The notes under the pieces are model-generated. The model did no database searches. It was not told the DNA's origin and worked only from the letters and a program-made list of their open reading frames with translations. A stretch of DNA of 64,000 nt. It comes from Oceanicella sp. SM1341 (GTDB taxonomy: Bacteria; Pseudomonadota; Alphaproteobacteria; Rhodobacterales; Rhodobacteraceae). Of this stretch, positions 1 through 7,480 are shown piece after piece; within the stretch, counting starts at the first letter, position 1; each line of letters opens with the position of its first letter. The stretch lies in contig NZ_QRGC01000009.1 of the NCBI RefSeq assembly GCF_003448965.1, forward strand, positions 1-64,000. Direction: 5' to 3'. The translations under genes and the position numbers were made by a program.

Positions 1-518
1 GCGGCGAACCACCGGGCAATGCTCCTCCCGAGGGGCGCCTCCGCGCTCCGCCGGGCCTGACCCGCCTGCCGGGCCGGCGCCTTGCCGGCATGCGCCCCGC
101 AGGGGGGGCAGCCCTGAACGCCAGTCGCCACGCAGCCCTGCCCGCAGCGCGTGCACGGGCCGGCCGCCCGCGCGCACCGCGCCCCGCAGGGGCGCGGCCC
201 GGCCCAACGCGGAGCGGTTCTCCGCGCAAGCGGAGACCGGCGGAGAGGCGGGAGGGCTCCCGGCCGGCCCTGCGCGCCGGAGCGGTGTGCCGCGGGGCGG
301 AGAGGGCGTGCCGTGGCGGTAGCCCTCCCGCCCGCTCTGGTCGGCAGCCTGCGGCGGCCTCCCGCGCCGTTGGGCCGGGCCGGGGGCTGTGCCCCCGGCG
401 CGCACGCCATCCGTCACGAGCGCCGGAGGGCGTGCTGTCCGCATCGTCCCGGCTGTCCTCTCTTCGCCGCCCGGGCTGCGTGGCGGCGGCGCAAGAGCGT
501 TGACTGGCCGCGATTTTC
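1..518. other. GC-rich stretch without a recognisable gene
   Basis: No convincing coding region was found. The open frames here are arginine-, alanine- and proline-rich translations of GC-rich DNA, start without ribosome binding sites and resemble no family. The stretch holds strong stem-loops (177-197, 215-239, 250-261) that make up one copy of a repeat also present at 58433-58524, and a 14-bp inverted repeat between 195-208 and 369-382. The last part contains the promoter region of the downstream TRAP operon. The upstream neighbour is outside the window. Confidence 0.6.
174..261 (-). repeat. Structured intergenic repeat, copy 1
   Basis: Read on the minus strand, this segment has a GGGAG/CTCCC stem-loop and then a stem whose loop reads GCAA on the plus strand (stem 220-225 with 230-235, extendable past a one-base bulge to 215-239). 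A 20-base core follows (195-214), identical to 58484-58503, and then a 9-bp perfect stem (177-185 with 189-197). The same order of elements recurs at 58433-58524 in opposite orientation, with different bases in some stems. No coding role is apparent. Confidence 0.55.
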
Positions 519-527
519 GAATACCGT
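500..527 (+). promoter_or_regulatory. Candidate sigma70-type promoter of the TRAP operon
   Basis: TTGACT at 500-505 is a good -35 match. TACCGT at 522-527, 16 bases downstream, is a weak -10. The -10 lies inside the 13-bp operator-like site at 519-531, which would suit repression by blocking polymerase. The dctP start is at 610. Confidence 0.4.
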
Positions 528-531
528 ATAC
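519..531. promoter_or_regulatory. GntR-type operator site 1 (GAATACCGTATAC)
   Basis: One of four near-identical 13-bp palindromic sites in this window; the others are at 10395, 13323 and 16088. All fit RTATACCGTATAC with at most one or two changes. This one overlaps the putative -10 region ahead of the TRAP operon. The regulator encoded at 13420 is the obvious candidate to bind it (inference from position and symmetry). Confidence 0.65.
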
Positions 532-609
532 GCAACCATTTAGAAGGCAGTCGCGAGTCGCTGCCTCCATTCTGAGCAGATACGCCACCTTGGAAAGGGC
601 AGCCCGCAC

Positions 610-1563
610 ATGAAATTCACATTCGCCACCACCGTCTCGGCCCTTGTGCTGGGCGCCGCCGTGAGCGCCAGCGCCGAGGAGGTGACATTGCGCGCCGCGG
701 TCTTCACCGCGACCAACACCACCTGGGGCGCGCCCTTCAAGATCTTCGCCGACCACGTGAACGAGGTGGGCGCGGGCGAGGTGAAGATCGACATCGTCGG
801 CCCCGAGGCGCTGCCCGCCACCGAGCAGCCCAACGCCCTGCGCGACGGGCTGATCGACATCGCCGTCACCGTGCCGGGCCATTACAAGCAGATCGTGCCG
901 GAAGCGAATGCCCAGGACCTCTCGGACATGACGCTCGAGGAGCAGCGCGCCTCCGGCGGCTACGCCCTGCTGCAGGACGTGATCCGCGACAATCTCGGCG
1001 CCGAGCTGCTCACCTCCTACGGGCCGGGGGTGAAGTTCCACCTCTACCTCACCGAGGAGATCTCCGACGCCTCCCAGCTCGACGGCATGCGCATCCGCAG
1101 CCAGCCGCTGTTCAACCCCTTCCTCGACTCGCTGGGCGTGAGCCAGATGACCCTGCCGATCCCCGACGTCTACACCGCGCTCGAGCGCGGCGTGGTGCAG
1201 GGCTACGCCTTCCCCGCCTGGGGCATCCAGGACCTCGGCTGGGACAAGATGACAAAGGTGCGGCTGGAGCCGGGCTTCTACAACGTGGTGGTGAACGTGC
1301 TGATGAACGAGGACCGCTGGCAGGGCCTCACCGAGGCGCAGCGCCAGGTGCTGAGCGACTCCGTCGCCTGGTTCGAGACCACCATGCAGGGCTACATGGC
1401 CGACCTCTCCGAGCAGAACGCCGCGGCGCAGGACGCGGCCGGCATCACGCCGGTCGACCTCGGGCCGGAGTTCGCCGAGCAGGCCAGCAACGTCTACTGG
1501 GACGAGCTGGAGCAGGTGAGCCCCGAGGCCATCCCCGCGCTGCGCGCCAAGCTGATGAAGTGA
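610..1563 (+). CDS. TRAP transporter substrate-binding protein, DctP family
   Basis: Periplasmic solute receptor of a TRAP transporter. It would capture an organic acid and hand it to the DctQM membrane subunits encoded next. The 317-residue protein starts with a Sec signal peptide (about 1-22, cut after ASA) and has the DctP-type fold. The stretch GMRIRSQP near residue 160 carries the arginine that in this family pairs with the ligand's carboxylate. AGGGC precedes the ATG. It is closely related along its full length to the second binding protein at 14161-15126, sharing for example EEVTLRA, MTLEEQRASG/MTLAEQRASG, WGIQD and VIVNVLMN-like segments. The promoter carries a copy of the 13-bp regulon site, so it is probably induced with the catabolic genes that follow. 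The substrate is not identifiable from sequence. Confidence 0.93.
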   Translation: MKFTFATTVSALVLGAAVSASAEEVTLRAAVFTATNTTWGAPFKIFADHVNEVGAGEVKIDIVGPEALPATEQPNALRDGLIDIAVTVPGHYKQIVPEANAQDLSDMTLEEQRASGGYALLQDVIRDNLGAELLTSYGPGVKFHLYLTEEISDASQLDGMRIRSQPLFNPFLDSLGVSQMTLPIPDVYTALERGVVQGYAFPAWGIQDLGWDKMTKVRLEPGFYNVVVNVLMNEDRWQGLTEAQRQVLSDSVAWFETTMQGYMADLSEQNAAAQDAAGITPVDLGPEFAEQASNVYWDELEQVSPEAIPALRAKLMK

Positions 1564-1598
1564 GCGTGATGGGCCCCGACCACGCCGCCGAACCGAAC

Positions 1599-1619
1599 GC
1601 ACCGGCCCCCGGCCGGTGC
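1599..1619 (+). terminator. Intercistronic hairpin between dctP and dctQ
   Basis: A 9-bp perfect stem (GCACCGGCC with GGCCGGTGC) and a 3-base loop, with no T-tract. It lies between the binding-protein gene and the permease genes, where it could protect the upstream mRNA end or attenuate transcription. A GTG at 1616 falls inside the stem, which argues against using it as the dctQ start. Confidence 0.5.
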
Positions 1620-1633
1620 GCAGGACGCCTGTC

Positions 1634-2167
1634 ATGAAGGCGCTCTCGCATGGCTATTCCCTCTTCGTCGCCGGCCTTGCCTGGGTGGCAGGAGGGCTCA
1701 TCTGCTTCCTCGTGGTCGCCATCGGCGCCGAGGCCATCCTGCGCAGCCTCGGGCTGGGGGTGATCCGCGGCGTGGTCGACCTCTCGGAGCACGCGATGTT
1801 CAACATCGCCGTGCTCGCCGCGCCCTGGATCCTGCGCCACAACCTGCACATCCGGGTCGACGTGGTGGTGACCCACCTGCCGAAGCGGCCGGCGGAGGTG
1901 GCGGAGCTGCTCACCAGCCTCGCCGGCCTCGTCACCTGCGCGGTGATCACCTGGTACGGGGTGCGTGTCTTCGCCACCTCCTGGAGCCGGGGCGAGCTGA
2001 TCTTCAGCGAGCTGATCATCCCCGACTGGTGGCTGCAGTGGCAGATCCCGCTCGCAGGCGCCCTGCTGGTGGTGGAATTCGCGCGGCGCGTGGCCGAGGC
2101 CGCCCGCCCCCTGCGCAGCGGCGCCCCGGCGGAGCCCTCCGCCCCGCGCATCGAGGACGGGATCTGA
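1634..2167 (+). CDS. TRAP transporter small permease, DctQ family
   Basis: Small integral membrane subunit of the TRAP transporter. It has about 177 residues with four predicted hydrophobic segments (near residues 10-35, 50-65, 90-110 and 130-150), the usual DctQ layout. I chose the ATG at 1634 because AGGA lies eight bases before it. An in-frame GTG at 1616 would add six residues but sits inside a hairpin. The gene follows dctP after a 70-base gap and ends one base before dctM. DctQ subunits are poorly conserved, so the call rests on topology and position. Confidence 0.88.
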   Translation: MKALSHGYSLFVAGLAWVAGGLICFLVVAIGAEAILRSLGLGVIRGVVDLSEHAMFNIAVLAAPWILRHNLHIRVDVVVTHLPKRPAEVAELLTSLAGLVTCAVITWYGVRVFATSWSRGELIFSELIIPDWWLQWQIPLAGALLVVEFARRVAEAARPLRSGAPAEPSAPRIEDGI

Positions 2168-2168
2168 C

Positions 2169-3485
2169 ATGGTCGAATGGCAATTCGCGCTGCTGGTGAT
2201 GTTCGGCGGGGTGGTGGGGTTCCTGCTGCTCGGCCTGCCGGTGGTGTTCTCCTTCCTCACCGTCAACATCATCGGCGCGCTGATCTTCCTCGGCGGAGAC
2301 CTGGGCCTGCTGCAGATGGTGCGCAACATGCGCTCGGCGGTGGCGCAGTACTCGCTGGTGCCCATCCCGCTCTTCGTGCTGATGGGCGAGGTGATGCTGC
2401 ACACCGGCATGGCCGCGCGCTCGATCAACGCGATCGACCGGGTGATCTCCCGCGTGCCGGGCCGCCTCTCCATGGTGGCGGTGATCGGGGGGACGATCTT
2501 CTCCTCGCTCTCGGGCTCGACGCTCGCCAATGCCGCGGTGCTGGGCAAGACCCTGCTGCCGGAGATGCGCTCGCGCGGCTATGCCGCGACCATCGCCATC
2601 GGCCCCATCCTCGCGGTGGGCGGCGTCGCGATGCTGATCCCGCCCTCCGGCCTCGCGGTGATGCTGGGCTCGCTCGCGCGCATCTCGATCAACGACCTGC
2701 TGCTCACCGCCATCGTGCCGGGCATCCTGATGGCGGTGGCCTTCTTCGCCTATATCGCCATCCGCTGCCGGATGAACCCCGCGCTCGCCCCCGCCTACGA
2801 CGTGGAGGAGCTCTCCTTCGCCGAGCGCTTCATGCCGCTGGTGAAATACGTGCTGCCGCTGGTGGGGATCTTCATCGTCGTGGTGGGCTCGATGATGACC
2901 GGCATCGCGACCCCGACCGAATCCGCCGCGCTCGGCGTGATCGCCTCGGTGATCGCGGGGGCCTGCTACCGCTCGGTCACGCTCGCCAACATGAAGGAGG
3001 CGGTGATCGAGACGCTGAAGTTCTCGGCCATGATCCTGTTCGTGATCTGCGCCTCGGGCACCTTCAGCCAGATCCTCGCCTTCTCCGGCGCCACCCAGGC
3101 GGTGGCCGACATCGTCACCTCCTCGGGCCTCGCGCCGCTGGCGATGACGGTGGCGATGCTGGGCGTGCTGGTGCTGCTGGGCTGCTTCATGGACCAGGTG
3201 TCGATGATGATGCTCACCCTGCCGGTGTTCATGCCGATCATCGCCGCCACGGGCATCGACCCGCTGTGGTTCGGGGTGCTGATGCTGATCGCGCTGGAGA
3301 TCAGCCTGTGCACGCCGCCCTTCGGCCTGCTGCTCTTCGTGATGCAGGGCGTGGCGGGGCGGCAGACGCCGATCTCGACCATCTACGCGGCGGTGATCCC
3401 GTTCCTCATCCTCGAGTTCGCGGTGATGGCGCTCCTCGTCGTCTTCCCCGGGCTCGTGCAATGGCTCCCGGACCTGCTCCGCTGA
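2169..3485 (+). CDS. TRAP transporter large permease, DctM family
   Basis: Large membrane subunit of the TRAP transporter, the part that moves substrate with sodium or protons. It is 438 residues with about twelve hydrophobic segments. Typical DctM features are visible: GLPVVFSFL near residue 20, the SGSTLANAAVLG segment near 115-125, and the late GCFMDQVSMMMLTLPVFMPI and TPPFGLLLFVMQG stretches. It starts one base after the dctQ stop. The related binding protein at 14161-15126 has no permease of its own nearby and may also use this channel (inference). Confidence 0.94.
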   Translation: MVEWQFALLVMFGGVVGFLLLGLPVVFSFLTVNIIGALIFLGGDLGLLQMVRNMRSAVAQYSLVPIPLFVLMGEVMLHTGMAARSINAIDRVISRVPGRLSMVAVIGGTIFSSLSGSTLANAAVLGKTLLPEMRSRGYAATIAIGPILAVGGVAMLIPPSGLAVMLGSLARISINDLLLTAIVPGILMAVAFFAYIAIRCRMNPALAPAYDVEELSFAERFMPLVKYVLPLVGIFIVVVGSMMTGIATPTESAALGVIASVIAGACYRSVTLANMKEAVIETLKFSAMILFVICASGTFSQILAFSGATQAVADIVTSSGLAPLAMTVAMLGVLVLLGCFMDQVSMMMLTLPVFMPIIAATGIDPLWFGVLMLIALEISLCTPPFGLLLFVMQGVAGRQTPISTIYAAVIPFLILEFAVMALLVVFPGLVQWLPDLLR

Positions 3486-3515
3486 GCGGTGTCTCCCGGG
3501 GACGGGAGCTCACTT

Positions 3516-3547
3516 CCCCCCGCAGGCAGTCCCGGCGGGGGGTTTTT
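3516..3547 (+). terminator. Rho-independent terminator of the first TRAP operon
   Basis: An 8-bp stem (CCCCCCGC at 3516-3523, GCGGGGGG at 3535-3542) with an 11-base loop, followed directly by TTTTT. It lies 30 bases after the dctM stop and ends transcription before the convergent LysE gene. This is the best classical terminator in the window. Confidence 0.85.
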
Positions 3548-3558
3548 CATGTCCCGCG

Positions 3559-4188
3559 TCAGGGCGCGGCCCCCTGCCGCCCGATCCGGGCGAGCGCGAG
3601 CCCGATCGCCGCGCCGGCGTAGAACGCGCCGCTGAGCCGGTGGCGCAGGCCCCCGAGCCGGGCGAGGAGGGGGCGCGCGCGCTCGGCGCCGGCCGCCCAG
3701 GCCATGTCGCCGGCCAGCAGCACCGCGAGATGCAGGCCCGCCGCCAGCACGATCCCGGCCGGCCCGGCCTCCGGGCGCACGAACTGCGGCAGGAAGGCGG
3801 CGGAGAACAGCAGCGTCTTGGGGTTCACGCAGGCGAGCAGCGCGCCGCGGGCGAAGAGCCGGGCCGTGGGGCGCGGCGCCGGGGCGGACGGCAGCTCCGC
3901 GGCGCCTCCGCGCGCCCAGGCCCGCCAGCCCAGCCAGAGCAGGAAGCCGACCCCGAGCCAGCGCGCCCAGGCGAAGGCCGCCGCCGCATGGTCCATCAGT
4001 GCCGCGAGCCCGAGTGCCACGAGGCCGAGCTGCAGCGCCACCCCCAGCGTGGTGCCGAGCACGGTGGCGCAGCCGGCGCGCCAGCCGCGCTCCAGCGTGG
4101 TGGCGACGATGAGCGCCACGTTCGGCCCCGGGATGGCGACGAGCAGCGCCGTTGCCAGCACCAGGGCGAGTACGGAGTGAAGATCCAT
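3559..4188 (-). CDS. LysE family exporter
   Basis: Inner-membrane protein of the LysE/RhtB family, which exports amino acids or related amino compounds. The 209-residue protein has about five or six hydrophobic segments and the family's N-terminal motif IPGPN near residue 18. The ATG at 4188 was preferred over an in-frame ATG 30 bases upstream because GGGGAGG precedes it by seven bases. It follows the asparaginase-like gene on the same strand after 190 bases containing a strong hairpin, so it may be a separate unit or a weakly linked last gene. Exporting an amino product of the catabolic pathway is possible but unproven. Confidence 0.85.
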   Translation of the reverse strand: MDLHSVLALVLATALLVAIPGPNVALIVATTLERGWRAGCATVLGTTLGVALQLGLVALGLAALMDHAAAAFAWARWLGVGFLLWLGWRAWARGGAAELPSAPAPRPTARLFARGALLACVNPKTLLFSAAFLPQFVRPEAGPAGIVLAAGLHLAVLLAGDMAWAAGAERARPLLARLGGLRHRLSGAFYAGAAIGLALARIGRQGAAP

Positions 4189-4302
4189 CGGCCAGCCTCC
4201 CCTCGTTGGCAGGAGCATGGCACCGAAGCGGCCCGCCCGCCAGCAGCGAAGGGTGGCGCGGCTGTTGTTCGGGGGCGGGAGCGCTGCGCCTCACCCGGAG
4301 CC

Positions 4303-4354
4303 CTTGCCCTCGGGGGCATCGAGCCCCGTCGGGCAAGCGCCGGCTGCGCCGGCG
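4303..4354 (-). terminator. Double hairpin after the nine-gene catabolic operon
   Basis: Two adjacent stem-loops downstream of the asparaginase-like gene. The first (4338-4354) has a 7-bp stem, CGCCGGC with GCCGGCG. The longer one (4303-4337) has a 7-bp stem, a small internal loop and a 5-bp stem. There is no T-tract, so this may be a Rho-dependent or RNA-stabilising structure. Confidence 0.4.
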
Positions 4355-4378
4355 GGCGCGGGGGCCCGGGCGGGGGGC

Positions 4379-5362
4379 TCAGAAGGCGAGCAGGGCGTCC
4401 TGGACCTGCTGCGGGGAGAGGCCCTCGGCGAGGGCCAGCATCAGCAGGATGCGCAGCTTGTTGGGCGCGAGCGCCCCGCCGGAGAGGATGCCGTCGGCGG
4501 TGTTGTAGGCCTGCAGCGGCACGCGGCCGCGCGCGGCGCGGGAGCCCTGCACCACGGTGACCCCGGCGGCGACGGCGCGCTTGAGGGCCGCGCGCTCGCC
4601 CGGGGCGCAGCGGCCCGGCGGCATGCCCGCGCTGACGATGCCGCGGGCACCGGCGGCGGTGAAGGCGTCGATCGCGGTGCCGTCGGCCCCGGCATGGGAG
4701 AAGGCGATGTCGACCCGGGGCAGCGCGCCGTCGGGGAGGGCGAAGCGGCGGGGCAGGGGCGGCGACTGGCGGGCGAGGCGCAGGGTGCCGTCGGGCTCGA
4801 CGAGGCCGAGGGGGCCGAACTCGGGCGCCTCGAAGGCGTCGAGGGCGAAGTTTGCGGTCTTGCTCACGTCCGTGGCGGCGAAGAGCGTGGCGTTCATGCT
4901 CAGATAGGTGCCGGGCGCGAGCCCGGGGCTCGCCGCCGCGGCGATGGCGGCGCGCAGGTTGGGGCCGGCGTCGGAGCCCTCGGTGTTGGGCGGGCGCTGC
5001 GCGCCGGTGAAGACCACGGGCAGGGGGGCCGCGCAAGTGAGGGCGGTGAAGAAGGCCGTCTCCTCCATCGAGGCGGTGCCGTGGGTGACCACGATGCCCG
5101 CAAGGCCCGGCTCGGCGGCGCGGGCGGCGATCCCGGCGCCAAGCGCGCACCAGTCGGCCACCGTGATGCCGGTGGAGGGCAGGATGCGGAAGGAGTACGG
5201 CACCGGCTCGATGCCGGGCAGGCCGGGGGCGAGATCGGCCAGCACCTCCTCCACGGGGCGGATGATGCCGGTGTCGCCGTAATCCACCCAGTCACGCGGG
5301 TGGGCGCCCATCATCGCGAAAGTGCCGCCCGCGCCGATGACCGCGACGCGCCGGGCGCTCAC
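4379..5362 (-). CDS. Asparaginase/glutaminase-family amidohydrolase with altered active-site motif
   Basis: Predicted cytoplasmic amidohydrolase of the L-asparaginase family, 327 residues, no signal peptide. Visible family features are the first threonine loop (GAGGTF, Thr14), the second motif THGTASMEET with Thr96, and DVSKT with Lys168. In classical asparaginases the second motif reads HGTD; here the catalytic aspartate position is Ala97, so specificity or mechanism may differ. The GTG start at 5362 overlaps the stop of the Rieske ferredoxin gene (GTGA), indicating coupled translation. Much longer frames upstream are overlap artefacts. As the last gene of the operon it could open an amide or lactam made by the upstream enzymes. 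Asparagine hydrolysis itself is not implied. Confidence 0.85.
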   Translation of the reverse strand: MSARRVAVIGAGGTFAMMGAHPRDWVDYGDTGIIRPVEEVLADLAPGLPGIEPVPYSFRILPSTGITVADWCALGAGIAARAAEPGLAGIVVTHGTASMEETAFFTALTCAAPLPVVFTGAQRPPNTEGSDAGPNLRAAIAAAASPGLAPGTYLSMNATLFAATDVSKTANFALDAFEAPEFGPLGLVEPDGTLRLARQSPPLPRRFALPDGALPRVDIAFSHAGADGTAIDAFTAAGARGIVSAGMPPGRCAPGERAALKRAVAAGVTVVQGSRAARGRVPLQAYNTADGILSGGALAPNKLRILLMLALAEGLSPQQVQDALLAF

Positions 5363-5691
5363 GCCGGCGCCCCGGCGAGGGCCACCAGCACCGCGTCGCC
5401 CTCGACGCGCACGGCATAGGTGGGGGCGTCCTTCTCGGCCGGATCGCCCGCGGGCTTGCCGTCGCGGTAGTCGAAGAGACCGCCGTGGAGCGGGCATTCG
5501 ATGACGCAATCCTCGGTGTCGCAATAGCCCTCGGAGAGCCAAGCCTGGCCATGGGTGCACAGGTCGTCGAGCACGTAGAACTGCGCGCCGTCATTGATGA
5601 CGCAGAGCCGCTTGCCGGCGGCGGTGAAGCTGCGGGCCTCGCCCTCCGGCACGTCGCCGGTGGCGCAGAGGCGGGTCCAGTCGTCGGTCAT
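5359..5691 (-). CDS. Rieske-type [2Fe-2S] ferredoxin
   Basis: Small electron carrier of 110 residues. The Rieske ligands are clear: CTH near residue 45 and CPLH near residue 67 (C-x-H, then C-x2-H), followed by GGLFDYRDG. Proteins of this size and type deliver electrons to terminal Rieske oxygenases, and one lies at the head of the same operon; a matching reductase is encoded at 16135. The ATG at 5691 overlaps the stop of the PyrD-like gene (ATGA). The longest frame here runs far upstream but is only a shadow of that gene. Confidence 0.93.
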   Translation of the reverse strand: MTDDWTRLCATGDVPEGEARSFTAAGKRLCVINDGAQFYVLDDLCTHGQAWLSEGYCDTEDCVIECPLHGGLFDYRDGKPAGDPAEKDAPTYAVRVEGDAVLVALAGAPA

Positions 5692-6641
5692 ACGGTCTCC
5701 GTCGGGGCTGTGGCGGGGGCGTGGAGCGGGCGCAGCGCGCCGGTGATCTCGCGCGCGGCGGAAAGGCCGTGGCGGGTGCAGTAGTCGGCGATCCAGTCCA
5801 CCGCCTCGGTCATCGTGTGGGGGCGGATGAAATTCGCCGTGCCCACCTGCACGGCCGTGGCCCCGGCGAGCATGTACTCGACCGCGTCCTCGCCGCCGGT
5901 GATGCCGCCGCAGCCGATGACCGGGATCTGCACCGCCTTCGCACACTGGTGGACCATGCGCAGCAGGATGGGCTTTACCGCCGGGCCGGTGAGCCCGCCC
6001 ATCACGTTGCCGAGGCGCGGGCGCATGGCCTCGGCGTCGACCGCCATGCCGAGGATGGCGTTGCCGACAATGACCGCCTCGCAGCCCGCCTCCTCCGCCA
6101 CCCGGGCGAAGACGGTGATGTCGCCCACGTTGGGCGTGAGCTTGGCCCAGACCGGTATGCGGGTGGCCGCCACCATGCGCTCGAGCACCTCGCGCGTCGC
6201 CTCCGGGTCCATGCCGAAGGCGCGGCCGTCGGCCTTGAGGTTGGGGCAGGAGATGTTGGCCTCGATCGCCGCGATGCGCGGGTCGGAGATATAGGCGGCG
6301 AGCTTGCCGAAATCCTCCGCCGTGTCGGCCGAGACCGAGGCGACCAGCGGCGCGTCGCAGGCCGCGTAGGCCGGCAGCGTGTGCTCTAGCAGGTAGTCGG
6401 GGCCCTTCGAGGGGATGCCGATTGAGAACAGCGTCGCGTCGCGATACTCCGCCACCCGCGGCGGCAGGGTGCCCTGGCGCAGGTCGGGCGTGATGGTCTT
6501 GAGCACGATGGCGCCGAGCCGGCCCATGTCGATCACCTGCGTCATGCCCTCGGCGATGGTGCCGGAGGCGGGCATGACCGGGTTCTTCAGCGTGAGCGAG
6601 CCGATGCGGACCGAGAGGTCCGGTGCGCTGTTGGTTACCAT
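5688..6641 (-). CDS. Dihydroorotate dehydrogenase class 1B-like flavoprotein (PyrD-like)
   Basis: FMN beta/alpha-barrel oxidoreductase of 317 residues. NISCPN with Cys132 is the class 1 active-site loop (class 2 enzymes have serine), KTIT and AKLTPNV carry the flavin and substrate lysines, and GCGGITGGEDAVEYMLAGA is the FMN phosphate-binding region. The adjacent PyrK-like gene makes it class 1B-like. Start chosen at ATG 6641, which overlaps the pyrK-like stop by seven bases. Alphaproteobacteria normally make pyrimidines with a class 2 enzyme, and this gene sits inside a Rieske-oxygenase operon, so a catabolic role on a pyrimidine- or pyridine-like ring is more likely than biosynthesis (inference). 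Confidence 0.9.
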   Translation of the reverse strand: MVTNSAPDLSVRIGSLTLKNPVMPASGTIAEGMTQVIDMGRLGAIVLKTITPDLRQGTLPPRVAEYRDATLFSIGIPSKGPDYLLEHTLPAYAACDAPLVASVSADTAEDFGKLAAYISDPRIAAIEANISCPNLKADGRAFGMDPEATREVLERMVAATRIPVWAKLTPNVGDITVFARVAEEAGCEAVIVGNAILGMAVDAEAMRPRLGNVMGGLTGPAVKPILLRMVHQCAKAVQIPVIGCGGITGGEDAVEYMLAGATAVQVGTANFIRPHTMTEAVDWIADYCTRHGLSAAREITGALRPLHAPATAPTETV

Positions 6642-7480
6642 CCCTTGGCCTCCTCGAGGGTGAAGACCGGGCCGTCCCAGCAGACCCGGCGATATTCCTC
6701 GCCCCCACCGGGCAGCGCCACGGGGATGACGCAGGCGTAGCACATGCCCAGCCCGCAGCCCATGTGCTGCTCGAGGGCGATCTCGCCGGGAATGCCCCAG
6801 GAGCGGGCGAGCCCGCGGGCGAGGCGGAACAGCCGGTTGGAGCCGCAGGTGGCGATGTAGTCGAAGGCGCGCTCGGCATGCAGGGCCGCGAGGCGGGGCT
6901 CCATCTCCTCAGGCGCCGAGGAGCCGTCGGTGTCGACCACCTCGATGACACGGGCGCCGGCGGCCTCGAGCTCTCCGCGCGACATCACCAGCTCCGGGCT
7001 GCGGGCGCTGAGCACGGCGGTGACCGCAGCACCGCTCTCGGCCGCAAGGCGGGCGAGCGGCGCCATGGTCGCGAGGCCCACGCCCCGGCCGAGGATCATC
7101 ACGTGGCGCGTGTCCGCGGGCAGGGTGAAGCCGCGGCCGAGCGGGCCGAGGGCGTTGAGCATCTCGCCCGGGCGCAGGGTGGCGAGGCCGCGGGTGCCCT
7201 TGCCGGTGACCTTGTAGAGAAAGCCGATCTCGCCGCGGGCGGGGTCGATTCGGTAGATGCTCATCGGGCGGCGCAGGAAGGGCTGGCCGGCCTCGGTGGC
7301 GGGGCAGAGCAGGTGGAAGAACTGCCCGGCCCGGGCGCGCAGCGCGGCCTCCGGGGCGCGGGCGATCATCAGCCGGTACTCGGCATTCACCGCGTCATTG
7401 GAGACGATCTCGCAGAGCGCCTCCTCGATGGGAAAGCCGGCGCACGCCTCGGGGGCGGGGCTCAGGGCGGTGTCGGGCAT
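6635..7480 (-). CDS. PyrK-like FAD/[2Fe-2S] electron-transfer subunit
   Basis: Predicted partner of the PyrD-like protein, passing electrons between its FMN and NAD. In 281 residues it shows the ferredoxin-reductase FAD motif RPMS (71-74), a nucleotide-binding domain (GRGVGLATMAPLARL), and a C-terminal iron-sulfur motif with Cys242, Cys247, Cys250 and Cys267 (C-x4-C-x2-C-x16-C), as in PyrK. The ATG at 7480 overlaps the preceding stop by one base (TGATG). Downstream coupling to the PyrD-like gene supports a heterotetrameric DHODB-type enzyme. It could alternatively serve the Rieske system, but a separate dedicated reductase at 16135 makes that less likely. Confidence 0.9.
   Translation of the reverse strand: MPDTALSPAPEACAGFPIEEALCEIVSNDAVNAEYRLMIARAPEAALRARAGQFFHLLCPATEAGQPFLRRPMSIYRIDPARGEIGFLYKVTGKGTRGLATLRPGEMLNALGPLGRGFTLPADTRHVMILGRGVGLATMAPLARLAAESGAAVTAVLSARSPELVMSRGELEAAGARVIEVVDTDGSSAPEEMEPRLAALHAERAFDYIATCGSNRLFRLARGLARSWGIPGEIALEQHMGCGLGMCYACVIPVALPGGGEEYRRVCWDGPVFTLEEAKGW

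Noticed and set aside
90-543. Several open frames of 70-137 codons at the left edge
   Set aside because: They are arginine/alanine/proline-rich in overlapping frames, lack ribosome binding sites and family resemblance, and coincide with hairpin-rich repeat DNA.
2016-3461. Very long antisense frames opposite the dctM gene and opposite many other genes
   Set aside because: High-GC coding DNA leaves long stop-free antisense frames; these have biased composition and no domains.
4379-5560. A 393-residue form of the asparaginase-like protein with an N-terminal extension
   Set aside because: The extension is the shifted frame of the Rieske ferredoxin gene; the GTG at 5362 overlaps that gene's stop and gives the family length.
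5688-6641. Biosynthetic pyrD/pyrK for pyrimidine synthesis
   Set aside because: The pair lies inside an oxygenase operon with overlapping genes and no other pyrimidine genes are present, so the biosynthetic names were not applied.
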